The notes beneath the pieces were generated by a model. That model was not told where the DNA came from. It made no database searches and was given only the letters and a program-made list of their open reading frames with translations. Positions 1 through 12,758 of a stretch of DNA of 64,000 bases are shown one piece after another; position 1 is the stretch's first letter; each line of letters begins with the position of its first letter. The translations under genes were made by a program, and so were the position numbers. This DNA comes from Ashinkailepas kermadecensis (lineage: Eukaryota > Arthropoda > Thecostraca > Neolepadidae): positions 62,001-126,000 of the forward strand of contig JAOTOM010005186.1 of NCBI GenBank assembly GCA_034440615.1. The letters are read 5' to 3'.

Positions 1-54
1 CCGGTCGACCGCCATGTATGCAGCCTCATCACACGACATACCTGCATGGACTCG

Positions 55-227
55 ACCGAACCTTGGGTTCTTTTACGACGCATTCAACCGCTAGGTTGCA
101 TAGCGTCGCCAACCTCTTGCGCCGATTGGTCGCGGGTGGACTCGGTAAATGTCGTCGGTTGTGAGATTCGAACCCACAATCTTGTGATCAAGAGTCCGAC
201 GCTCTACCAACCGAGCTACCGCGGCCC
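55..227 (-). mobile_element. tRNA-derived SINE, Lys-type head, with target duplication
   Basis: Read on the minus strand, the head resembles tRNA-Lys(CUU): ggtagctcggttggtagagc, anticodon region gactcttgatc, and B box gggttcgaatc. A body with ccaatcggcg...ggttggcgacgct and a tail ending cgtaaaag follow. A 14-bp direct repeat cctgcatggactcg flanks it at 41-54 and 228-241. Confidence 0.88.
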
Positions 228-241
228 CCTGCATGGACTCG

Positions 242-1559
242 GATTCGGAGTCGTTTCGACCGTGCGTTTCGTTGCCGTCGTATTTGTTCGGACTGAGAGC
301 ATGTACAGTTCCGCCTTACGGAAATGTTCCTAGTTGATGATGAATTGGAGTTTATAGGCGCGCGGACTGCCAAGGTCATGTTGCAACCATAACTGTGTTT
401 ACAGGCAATTTACCACATTCCTATAGTAGTCAGTAATTAATAATCCTCAGGATCGGCGATATACAACATCAAATCGTGCTTGCTGAAGGAAGGTAGACAA
501 GTCCCTAGACGATACGACCACAGGCATCCTTTAGTAGCATACCACATTTTCGTAGTTTGAGAGGCTTAGCGACGGGGCGTCAAAGCACATCCCACACCAC
601 AACTAAACTTAGAGCCGTCTGTCAAGATTTTCGCGTTCTGTTGTGTGTCGATGGTACAACGCATTCAAAATTCGACTGGGCTTATGTCAGTTTTTTTACT
701 GGTATGCAAAGAGAGATCAGCTTTGGCAACTGCATACTCTATACGTTGCCATAGGAGTGTCAGTTATTTGGGCTTTAGGGCGCATCGACTGCACTGGTCA
801 TGTAGCGCCATAGGAGTGTCATAGGAGTACGAAACTCAGAGATGTAATCAGGCTTAACTGCAGTATTTCACTTCAGGGGATCTGGCTGCGCGTAAATGGA
901 AAGGCAACGACAGTTGGTCCATGACAGTGCAAACATGATGGTATGATGGAAAACTCACTGATAGGTTGGAAGCTTCGGGGACGGGGTGGAGAGATAATAA
1001 TTCACCAACTCAACTTCTGTACAAAGATGCCCAAACCAATTGCAGTTCAAAATATGTTCAATTAACCACTACCTAGCATACAGCTGCTGGGCAGCAATCA
1101 TACATCGCTTACTTCATAATGGTCAGAAAGTATGACAGAAAGTACCAATGATGGTTAATAATTCCGCAATGGATAAAAGCTTTTCCTTTAATGAAAGCTA
1201 CGGGGAGAGTGTCGGATCCAGGGGACATGGGTCAGGGCACGCCTCTGGGCCCGAAGGTGGTTCATGGTTCCTAGATACATTATGGTCTCTCTAGATTTAA
1301 AAAAAACCGTTGTATTTTACCTATTTTGGGTCGTAAAACAAGCGTGTTTATACTGGTATGGAGCCTTTATTGTGCAAAGTGAGGACACAATCAGAATGCC
1401 TTGTGTTATATGGTACGACGCTTCGTATAATCGAGTAATTGTTTAGATGAAAGGTGTCCGCAAACAGGTTTTTTTTTCTTGTGGGCACAGCGGGCCATAG
1501 CGGAACAGTCATCCAACACAAGCAGTGCACAACCACCAGATAGAGTGCCAGCAGTTTAC
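242..1559. other. Presumed ERCC4 intron, no exon seen
   Basis: No splice-bounded conserved frame on either strand. Only two copies of the tiny GGGCGC element (343-395, 762-812) were recognised. The HhH exon of ERCC4 is not here. Confidence 0.6.
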
Positions 1560-2136
1560 TTGGTCCTCAGCTAGAGTGCCCGCGGGTTGACCCGGTCCTC
1601 GGATAGTGTACCTTCGGGTTATCCGGTGCCTGGTACAATACCTGCCGGTTGACCCGGTCCCCGGATAGTATACCTTCGGGTTGGCCCGGTGCATGATAAA
1701 GTACCTGCGGGTTGACACGGTCCTCAGCTAGTGCACCTTCTAGTTCGCCCGGTGCCCGATACAGTACTTGCCGGTTGACCCGGTCCTCGGAGACAGTACC
1801 TTCGGGATGACCCGGTGCCTGATACAGTACCTGCGTGCTGACCTGGTCCCCAGAGAGAGTACCTTCGGGTTGGTCAGGCGCCTGATACAGTACCTGCGGG
1901 TTGACCCGGTCCTCGGATAGGGTACCTTCGGGCTGGCCCGGTGCCTGATACAGTACCTGCGGGTTGACTCGGTCATCGGATAAGGTCACTTCGGACTGGC
2001 TCGGTGCCTGATAGAGTACATTCGGGTTGTCCCGGTGCCTGATACAGTACCTGCTGGCTGACCCGGTTCCTGATACAGTACCCGCTGGTTGGCCCGGTCC
2101 ACGGATACAGTACCTGCGGGTTGACCCGGTCCTCGG
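1560..2136. repeat. 62-bp minisatellite built from the ERCC4 exon 10 donor
   Basis: About nine copies lie in the intron directly after exon 10. On the minus strand each unit holds 21 nt of the exon end (gaggaccgggtcaacccgcag) followed by gtactgtatcagg... Each unit is itself two diverged 31-bp halves, both keeping an (C/A)AG|GTAC donor-like core. The first copy overlaps the real exon end at 2114-2134. Confidence 0.93.
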
Positions 2137-2344
2137 ACAGCGTGTCGGTGCGGTCCGAGGTGGCGGCGCGCGCCTCGGCCAGACTGGGCTCGGGCGCGCC
2201 GTCCTTCAGTTGGTGCAGCAGCTCGGCGGAGGCGTACGGCGACGGACACCACATGAGCCGCAGCCGGGGGAAGTGCAGCGTCAGCAGCTGCAGTCGCGAC
2301 ACCACCTGCGCCGACGACACGTCCGACGACAGATAGTACTTGCC
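2114..2344 (-). CDS. ERCC4: ERCC4 exon 10
   Basis: The acceptor gccggcag|GGC is followed by [38 protein letters not shown] and [15 protein letters not shown], the end of the XPF nuclease domain. The exon ends VNPQ at CGCAG|GTACTG. The human protein breaks at the equivalent point just before the DFLLKMPG motif of the HhH domain. No exon carrying that motif is visible between 1 and 2113. Confidence 0.93.
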
Positions 2345-5300
2345 CTGCCGGCGGAGCCGCCTCCGGTCACAGCCAGTGGTGGAGGTGCGCCTCACACAGC
2401 GCCTACTTGCGCCACTGACCTGCCCCGGTGGTGGTGGAGTGGTGCTTTAGGGCGCGCCAACTATCTGGACTATTTTGTGCCCACCCTGATCTGCCCCGCA
2501 CGCTCAATATACTCATCCACTAGAACCACTGACCCACCCTTAGAGGCTCGGGCCTACCGTGTGTACCTGCAGACTGAACGGCTTGTCCTGGTCGAACTCG
2601 ATGAGCAGGATGGGCCGCCGGTAGTGGCGGCCCATGGCCAGCGCCTGGCTGTAGAGCCGGCCCGACATGAGCGAGCCGATCAGGTCCGACACGGACTTCC
2701 TCTCGACGCACACGTCCGGCGTGACGATGTAGTCGCCGACCTCTATGGTGGCCGGCACGATGTCGATGCCGCGCCTGTGCAGCAGCGACGGCAGCTCGGA
2801 GCGGAACTCGCGCATGTCCACCACCACGCGCGGCGGCTCGGCCGGCGGCGGCGGCGCACCGCCGCCCCGTCGGCTGCTTTGGCCGCCGGCTCCGGCCGCC
2901 TCGTCCGGGCCGCGTTGCAGGTCGGCGTTGGTGTCGTCGCGCCCCTCGCGCTCCTCCGGCACCACCATGGACGACTTCTCCTGGATCAGGTACTCGAACG
3001 CCATCTTCTCGGAGCGCAGCGCCGTCAGGTAGGCCTGCTCCTCGGTGGTGTCGCTGTGGATGAACGTGTACACCAGCATGGGCTGCTCCGGCGTCGCTGC
3101 CTGGTGCACCTGGCGGTCGAGGTCGGTACGTCACCGATCCGCCACTACCTGGGTACGGCGGGATGCATGACACACAGACGGTGGCAACAGATCTGCCGTA
3201 CCACGAGTACACAACAGTGGCAATCAGTAACGCGCAAAACCCAGTAGATATTCTTCATGGATAATAAAACAAAATGACCAACAAAAAACAAACAACAAAA
3301 AACGTTGTGATGGACAGTTCGGCAACATTACATCATTGGCATGAAGTTATTATTTCATCATTCACTTCAATGTTCTTCCATACCAGATTGTTCGCTCAAT
3401 TGAAATCTAAAAATGCACTGAGAACCTAAGATATGACATCATGTTTTAGTTCCGATTGAAAGAAAAGATATTCACATTAAAGTATGTAAAATAAATTCCC
3501 GATCTGCTTTACTTAAAACATAAGCGTTTTATGACGGACTGAAGCGCACGTCTCAGAGATTTGGCTTGAAAGCATTTATTCATAGCGATGCTCAGACACC
3601 CCCCCCCCGCCCACACAAAAAATGCAATTTTTACCTTGCAGTACTTTGCGCTTTAACTAGGCTACGGAGGAACTATCATGCAGAGATGCCCGTCACCAGT
3701 GCTTGGCATTGATAGTGGCCTATTTTCAACGAACTTGGCACGACTGTGACATCAAACAGCGAATAGGAACATCAACAGGCAGAGTGGGCGAAAAATAGAA
3801 GTATGAGTGAGGTCCAAGATCGTTTACTACAGGCCTACGGACGATAAACATTCAGTCTCGTGTACCCATAGTTCAACCGCCACTGCCTCACAAAAGGGAG
3901 GGGGGGGGGGGCAGGAATTGCAATGGTGGGGGCACATATCCGGTGAGGCGCCACTGCAAAAGTACCTGGAGGGGCGCCTTCTGAAAAATTAAAAGGAGTG
4001 CAGTCGAATCCTCCCGGAGGGTTGCCTTTACTTCCAAGGGGAGCCTCTGGCTGATAAATTCGAGGGGGGTGCAGTCGAGCCTTCCCAAAGGGGCGTCTTT
4101 TGTCGGCTGGAGAGGCGTCCACCTTCCATGGGGCACATTTCCCAAGTTCCCCCTTGTATCCACCCCTGCCTCACAGCAAAGAAGACGAGTTGTCATGACA
4201 ACACAATGCAACTGAAAGACCTCCCTGTTGGCGTAGCTGTTCTTCATCCTACCATACATCCGTCATTTTAAAATGATGGAGAAAACTAAAAACCGCTCGA
4301 AAAATTGCCGATGGACAACATACTAGTATGATCATGAATTGTGGACAACACTACCTCTACCAGCCGTGTTGATGTACAAAAAGTAGGTGACGCGTGAGGA
4401 AGTGCAAGCCAATTTCACATGACGTTTTGCGCACTTCTAAGCTTTCAATCAAGGATCGATCCATATTTCGATACATCAGCATTTTCATGTCCACCATTAT
4501 TTTCGGCTCAAAACTGCTTCGCAAGCAGCTTAGTACCTTAAACAAGGATATATTAACACCACTTCTGAGCCAAATAGCAGCAGCTTTGACTGATTTCCTC
4601 TCATGGAGCATCGCTTCCAGGCCTCCACCGGAAAAAGTTCAACATTATCAGTACGGTCGTTGTTTACCGCTAACTGAATTTGTTGCCAGCAATACCATTA
4701 CCTAGCAAAATGGATATTAAATGTTTTTGGAGATCCAGCGAATACAATGTAAAATAAATATCATAGTCACATATCCACAATTCAAGAGGGAAATATAAGC
4801 AAAGCCAACATTGGGGAGGGGGAGGGGGAAGTGCCCTGCCAAAAGCATACAAAGGTACACCCTTGTGCTGCAGCCAGATAGCTGCCACAATAAAACAGAT
4901 TGTGATGTCAGCGGACTTCAATGGAAAGCTCGATCTATATTCTAAGCTTATACACCTTGGTACGCATGCACTAGTGAAGTTTTGAGGACAGACGCATTGC
5001 ACATTGAACATCAACAATACTGTTGAACATTTGTGGCACACCATATAACAAATCGAAGGCACCCTGAAGAGACAATAATGGGCATTGTAGCGCCAATGTC
5101 TCATGACGTTCTTCTCAAACGTCAGATAATTCATGGAATATTTGATAGCTCATGCAGATAAATTTCATGAAGACACGGGTTTCCATGCGAACATAGTAAC
5201 TTATAATGCCAGTTAGCCCCTGAGGGCCAGACAACCACAGCAAACGAGCTTTAACTCCTGTATTTCAAGCAAACTTCGAAACCTGGATTACAAATGTACA

Positions 5301-8300
5301 TTTGAATGCAAAGCCGACGGCAACAACCGGAAAGTCACTCCAGCACCTCCCACACAAATTTATACAGCCGAAAAATGGCACCGATACTCGAAACAATCAG
5401 CTGGAAGCTGGTCTCCGCGGCGAGTGCCATGCTGCGGCCGGTGCCGTTGTCCCAGGCAGCGCCGGCTCGAGGATGGTGTCCGGGGCACGGCTCGGTACTC
5501 ACCTCCAGCGTGCGCATCAAGGCCACGTCCACATCGTGGATGATGACGATGGTGTCCGGGACACGGCTCCGTACCCACCTCCAGTGTGCGCACCACAGCC
5601 GCGTCCATGTCGTAGATGACGATGGTGTCCGGGACACGGCTCCGTACCCACCTCCAGTGTGCGCACCACAGCCGCGTCCATGTCGTAGATGACGATGGTG
5701 TCCGGGACACGGCTCGGTACCCACCTCCAGTGTGCGCACCACAGCCACGTCCATGTCGTAGATGATGACGTAGCGCGGCCGACACAGCCGCAGCGTGCGC
5801 TGCAGCTGGAACGGCTCCAACGGGTCCTTGGCGGGCTGCAGCAGCAGTAGCGGCGACGACGGCAGCGCCACCTGCAGTTGGTCCGTCTGGTGCAGGGACA
5901 ATAATTTCTGGAAGTCAGTTATTGTGGTTTAGGGGCGCATCGATTGGATTGGATTGGTTCGGTTCGGTTAAGTTCGGGAAGTCAAAGGATAAAACGTCAT
6001 ATGGAAAGAGGTAAAAGGACAAAATTGAAAGCGATAAGATGTAAAAGGAATGAAGTCAACTAGGATGGAAGCCATATGGATCAAATATTAAATGGAAAAT
6101 AAGTAAAAAGCAAGAAGTCCCAGGCGCAACGTATTGAACGTATAAATGTCAAATGGAAAAGTCAACACATGGCATAGTCAATCGGAGAAGGTAAAACTGG
6201 ACAACCAGATAGCGGACCAAAAGCCAAAAAGGGAAACTCTAATCTACAAGAAAGAATATACAACTGACTGAGGGATCATCGATGTGGACGAATACCCACA
6301 GAGCGTTGAACGACGAAAAGAAACAGCGTCCGTCGAGCTGTCACTAAAGCGGTTGCACCTTCCTGAGTAGGTCAACTCAAACCCGGACCACCTCCAATTT
6401 CGCAAATTTTCCAGCACGCATTTCCCAGTAAGGTCGGCGATGGATAATGACACGGCAGAACACGGCGCAATGGTTCCAATTCAAAATGTGGTATAAAATA
6501 ATTGACAGAGGATGTCATCTCTGGGCAATATCTGAATCCGCAATGACGTGGCACGGCGAAAAGACTTACGAGAAGTCATTTAATTTAAATCGGGTCCGAT
6601 TTTACTTTACGATCATTGATTCTATTCTGATATTAATGAAGCTGACTTGGAAATAATTAATGCAGCCGAAATGAGTACCCAAGTGTGAAGAACGCCATAA
6701 ATATGGTCCGCGCGACAGGACACAATGGAATACAGACACAATAATCCCGACACAACGGGCTGGAAAGGCATTTGAAACCTAAATGACATTTAGAAACGTG
6801 TAATAGCAGCTTTTGACCGTAAATCTAGCGCAGTTGCATGGTTCTGTGTGGTGTTTGGTGGGCCACACTATACGAACCAAATCATTTACGACACCGCTCT
6901 ACCCTCGACATCTCCCAAACTCCCCTCGTAACGCTCCGTTATAACACCAAACACTTACTGAGCTTCACCGTCATCAACTTAGAAGACCACATACATCCGT
7001 ACCCCGCCGCACCCCATCCTACCCATGCCCACATAACCCGCGTTTCCATTGCAAAAATGTATCTCATCCGGCCGAAAATTCAGGATCGCTTCGTATGCAT
7101 GTTACCACTAAAACAATAGTTGTCGAAGTCGTGAAGGTGTATCCACCGGGAACAGTCTAGGTGACGTATGGATTCCAACTTTCGACTCCGACATCGCCCT
7201 CGCCCGAGAGCGGATCAGGTCATTCGACCACTCAGCCACACACCGGATACCCCTCGTCACCTGCATTGACTCCGAAGCTCATCCTGTTCCGCCTGGCCCG
7301 TGCAGTCTCCTTGTCACCCACACTGACTCCCCACGCCAACGTCTGCCGCCACTCGTGCCAGCCCTAACCCGGCGTGACCCGTACCGTCTCCTTGTCCTGG
7401 TCGAGTGACGGCTGCGCCAGAGTGCCGCCTGCCGCCTCGGGCTCCGCCACGGCCGCGCTCGGCAGGTACGCGTCCTCTCCGAACTTGGGCGCCAGCAGCT
7501 GCTGGAAGCGGCGCCACAGCACCGACTGAGCGCTGGACGTCAGCAGCTGAACACACGGAGGTGGCCGTGTCAAGGGCTGGACATAACCGCCGAAGGTGTC
7601 AGACTAAACACGTGACAATGTCAGAGACAGGACGCGGCGACCACTCCGTTCACACCTTCACAAGCTGAGCAGGTAGAGGATTCGACAACTGGAAACGGCG
7701 GCAGGTGGTAATGCAAAGGCATCGCAAACACTACCGAGATAGGCTCGCAGTGGCCAGGCAACACATAACGAACCTGTCCTGCAAATCGGTCCTGACTGCT
7801 TACAGGGATGAAGCATTAGTCTAGGGGTAAGTTTCCCGTCTCACAATCGAAAGATTGTGGGTTCGAGTCCGACCTGTCGCTACTCTTCGCCTGCGGCTGA
7901 TCGGCGTGAGAGATTGGCGACGCTACATGACTCAACGGTCGATGTGTCGTAAAACCAATAACCAACCAGAAACATTTCATATATTGGGAGGGTGCTCCAT
8001 CCATATATGATATGCATCCTCAATCGTAAGACCTATGGGAGTACATTCGTTGTAACCAAGCTTGAAATCACCCATTTCTCTCGCACAATTTTTTTTAACG
8101 AAGTACCATCCGACTATTATCGCGACGGGCCGTGCAACAGTCGATCATCGCCAAACAAAGCCTGATATGGATGATGATGAATTGGAGCTTATACGCACGT
8201 CGACTACCAGGGTCATTTTGCGCCTATAACTGTCCTGAGACAGAAGATGGCTGGTCACTTACTGTGCTGCCACCTTAAACAGCACGTGTCATTCAGTCGG

Positions 8301-11300
8301 GGAGTCACCTCTTTGATGAGGCGACAGGCGCTCACATCCGCAGCGATAATCAGAACCTTCTCGGTTGAGAGCACGTCGGCCGTCTCCGTCTTGGCCACCT
8401 CCTCCTTTATCTCTTTCAGCACCTCGGAGAACGCGTGCCACTTGGGCGGCTCCTCCATGTGCAGCACTACAGCGGAACGGTTCGTTACGCAGGAAGTGGC
8501 AGCCGTGAAAGTGACGGCCTGGTCGTGACACACTTCACCGTCAAGCATTACCTCGGGACGTCCCAGTCCATGATTCATTATGCCTGTCCAATTTACAGAC
8601 TATGGAATACCGTGTCATAGAGTAAATAACTGGACTGAGCACACTCCAGGGCAGTCTTTCAGCTTTCAACAGTATATACTCACTTCAGTTGATTATTTTC
8701 GTTTGCGACGTAAAGTTTAGGTCTGACTATCGACCTTCTTGCGCTTTGCCTTGAAATCTCTGGACATCCGTATATTGCATGGGCTACTGATGGTCCGCTT
8801 CCACCTCTTGATACGAGATGCTCCTGTAGCCCTAGTACCCCAATAATTGATTTTACCTGAAGTCCGGAAGATGTGACTATTTTTTAGGTGGAAAAATGAC
8901 TTATCTCAGACTCATGTATTCCTTAGGAAAAGTACAACCACATACCAAAGACTCATCACGCAGAAAAAACTACAATGAACTTCCTGGTTATGACTTCATG
9001 ACATCGCTACCCAGAAAATGTTATCCAAGACCGCCATCCACCACTATAGGTGGTCAATTATGCATTGTGGCTGCCTTAATAATTTTGGAATATCTTGAAG
9101 ATCTGCGACATGGCGAGTACGTATTTCTGTGAAGAGATGGGGATTGTGCTATTTGCAAAAGTAACTTCAGTAATAAACTTAGGAAAACTACACCAGGAGC
9201 CCATAACATGCCAATGACGGAGTAACCAGCCGCACCATACCCAATGGCATAAGTACACATAATACAGTGGGGGTGGGGGATGGGGCTATTCCAGGTAACT
9301 GGGATACAGCGAGATATTTATCTGTATTTAGGCAGGCAACAGTGACAAGTACATCACAATGGCCTCAAAATGACCCCATAGTTAAGATTGCAATCATGGG
9401 CAGGCAAAACATGACATGCTGGACACTATCAACACATGCGACATTCCACCCTTGAATGCAACCGACATATTCTCGACTGTAGCCTATGGGTCACATTAAA
9501 TATTAGGGCACTATAACACAGTAAAGGCCAAATAATTTGATACCCGTATGCAAAATCGGGACATAGAAGAAAAAAACATACCAGGTTCGCATTTCGACAA
9601 TAGAGCACAATCATTGTAAACGACAAATGCGACTAATACTACAAAGAGCCGCCCATGACGAAAATGTTTAAAAGTAGATCCTCTGCATACTGACACGTAA
9701 TTCTGTGAGTGGACATACGAAATTGGGAAGTCAATGTCAGCTTTGCTTCCATAATGGACTACATTAAACGTTCACGATTAGCTACATCATGTCACGTGAC
9801 CTGCATCCAAGAAGCGGGCAAACTGGCAAGTCAATGCCAGTCTGAATCAAGACGACACGCTGCGTGGCTATGTGTTTGGTAAACTGGGCGGGGGAAGTCT
9901 GCGAGATAGGAGCAAACGTGACACATCCGAACCACCTACATTACTTCGACAATTAGGAATAGCACATTTAACTTTGTGATACATGTGCCATACTTGGCAG
10001 GGCAGTTCAATTTTGGCACGAGTGCCCAGTCAATTTCGGCTCACGCTGGTTAGTTTTCAATGCGCTCATCACGAAATTGAAGACACTATTTCCGAAGTTA
10101 GGTTCCTCTGCCAAACATGGCGTATGTATTAAAATTTGAATTTACCCTGCTGAAGTGTGGAGATTCCACTGTTTTTGAAACTATGGAATAAGGTTCCTTT
10201 TTAGGCAGCCGGGAGAGCGCGGTTACGGTTGCTCCATAGGATTCTGCCAGAACGGTATGATACCCAATACTGTTTCCAGCATGGGAGCCGCGTCTTCCGT
10301 ATCTTGACCTCGCTTGTTAGCATAATGGTATTTCGGGTAACATTTACAATGCGTTCACGCTTGACATTCGAATACTTGTCAAATGTAAACCGTGACTGTT
10401 GGGGTGAAAGATATACACATGCAACTCGTCAGGCATTCAAGCCCAAACATAAGCCATTATGGATGGAAAACACCATGGAGCTGATAATTACACTGAGCTG
10501 ACCGGGGGCAGAGCATCGTAAGAGAGGAAAACAACTGGAATGCCTTAAGTAAAACTGATTTTGCATTTAAGGACAATGAAGCATGAACAGATACATACAC
10601 CATGAAGCCAAAAGTACTGGCTATCCTTCTGACAGCGACGTGTGATGTTCACTGACACACACTCGGAACTACCTGAAAGTGGGTTTCACCGGAACTTTCT
10701 TTCGACTGTATCCAACCGTTCTCAAGTTTTGTCTCTGGCGCAATTTCGCATATATGTGTGGAAGTCAGGTACTGGCGCTATTGTGGGCCAAATAGAAGCG
10801 TGGGCATGCTGTAACGGGTAGGGCGTGAGGCGTGCGATATCGTCGACGATAGGTCTCATCACATTGATTGCGTTTTATATTGAGCAAGGTATCAGGGAAG
10901 CAAGTACAATGTGCTACCGTCTTGTTTTGGATTATAATTCAACTACTCCAAGGCGATACGGAAAAAGAAGAATATACCTCGCAAATACTTTCTACACTTC
11001 CCCTTGAAATGAGCCATCGGATGTTTTGTTCCCTAGGCTAAATAAATATAACACTCAAATTGAATGTACCCGAGGGGGACGCATCATGAACGGATCCCCG
11101 GGCCCCGTGACTATTCGTGGGCCAAAGGAGGACGGGGAGAACCTCGTAATCTATTTCCCCGTTCAGGGCGCCCTGCGATGGTTGTTCGCGGGGTGCCCAC
11201 GCGCGTACCGGCGAACCCGGACAGGCAGGACTGCCCAAGTCCTGCCTAAAGCCTGTCTCGACATTTTACGCGATTTCACAGGATGTATGACTGCGTAAAA

Positions 11301-12682
11301 ATACAGAACAAGGGGAAACAAATGACTTCCGGCATCACAAGAAATCCTGCCACTTATCGGGTGGCAGGATTTCTTGGGTCCTGCCACTTATCGGGTGTCC
11401 AGGCATATGATCAGATCCGAAAATCCGTCTATACCAAAATATAGACTGATTCACCCGTCAGCCAAGGTTCACCAGCCGAGACCTTGTCCACGTACCCCTC
11501 CATCCAGGCCGGCGAGGCTGCGCCTACCTTGAGGCCGAGCGGCGTCTGTGCGCGCGCGCTTGGGCGCCGGCTGCGTGTCGCCGAACACGCGCCGCCTGGC
11601 GTCCACGAACACGGTCTCAGCGGCGTCCATGATGGCCCAGCCCGAGTTGAGCGCGCGCTCTGCCGTCTGCTGCGCGGCCACCAGCTGGTAGTAGGAGCAG
11701 CAGTCGTACTGCGGCAGCGCCAGCAACAGGGTGCGCAGCGTGCGCAGGTCCGACACCAGCTGACGTGTGCGCCCGCTCAGCTGGTGCCACACGGGGTCCA
11801 GCCGGACGCGCGTCAGCTTGTGGAAGGAGCGCGAGATGACCGTCTCCACGGACAGCGTGTCCCAGTCCAGCTGCGGACGGACGCGAGTGGCGGCGTGGTA
11901 GCATGGATCCCAGCTGGCCATGGCGTCACAGTAGCGTTCATTCTAGACATCGTATTCATTATATTTGATTCTATTAATTCTATACATTATTCATTCTAGA
12001 GTAGACAGCCTTGCTTGCTAGCAGATGTTAATAAACAGCCATAGCAGAAGTAAAAAAAAACATTCAGTGAGCATGTTTTTACATATCTAATAAAAGACAC
12101 TCCAGCAGGTAATGTAAGCCTTCTTCGTTCAGTATAAGACTAATTTCGACCCTACATTTTCCTCCTTTGTCACTTTTTTGCCACCGACATTTAGTACGAG
12201 CAGTTTTAACGTGGAGTCAAACATCCCCCATACATTTTTCTAGACCTGTTTATGAATCACGATACATCTGCATGGGGCACAATCTGAATCCAGGGATGGA
12301 GGCTTTCATCGCAAAGCATTCGAAGCCAACCTCTCGGAACTTGAACCGAACCACATTCAATATTTCAATTTTTGCTGACCACTCTTCAGCTGGCATGTGT
12401 AAGAAATCGTCCAGCTGGGGATCTACAAAGCCTTCCCGCTGGAATCCAGCCGGACCAGCCCGGTCAGTGCCGCGCCCGCCTCACCCGGCCAGGCGCTGCA
12501 CCAGGTCGGCTCACCGATGGGTTGAGCCGCTTCAGTTCCTTCACTGTGACGCTGATGAGGTCGAGTAGCGCCGTCTGGATGGAGGTCATCAGTGACGTCA
12601 TACTGACACGGATCTCCACCACTTTAGGCTGTTGGTGATGCACATCATTAGCGACTTCACAGATACACAGACAGACAGACAG

Positions 12683-12758
<76 letters not shown>

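Noticed and set aside
1560..2136. CRISPR array
   Set aside because: Units are contiguous and diverged, have no unique spacers and copy the exon end; this is a eukaryotic minisatellite.
2027..3247. 406-codon plus-strand ORF
   Set aside because: It is the antisense shadow of GC-rich ERCC4 exons 9 and 10, whose minus-strand frames match XPF over their whole length.
11026..11298. 90-codon plus-strand ORF in a GC-rich patch
   Set aside because: It sits in an ERCC4 intron, antisense to the gene, without splice signals or recognised similarity.
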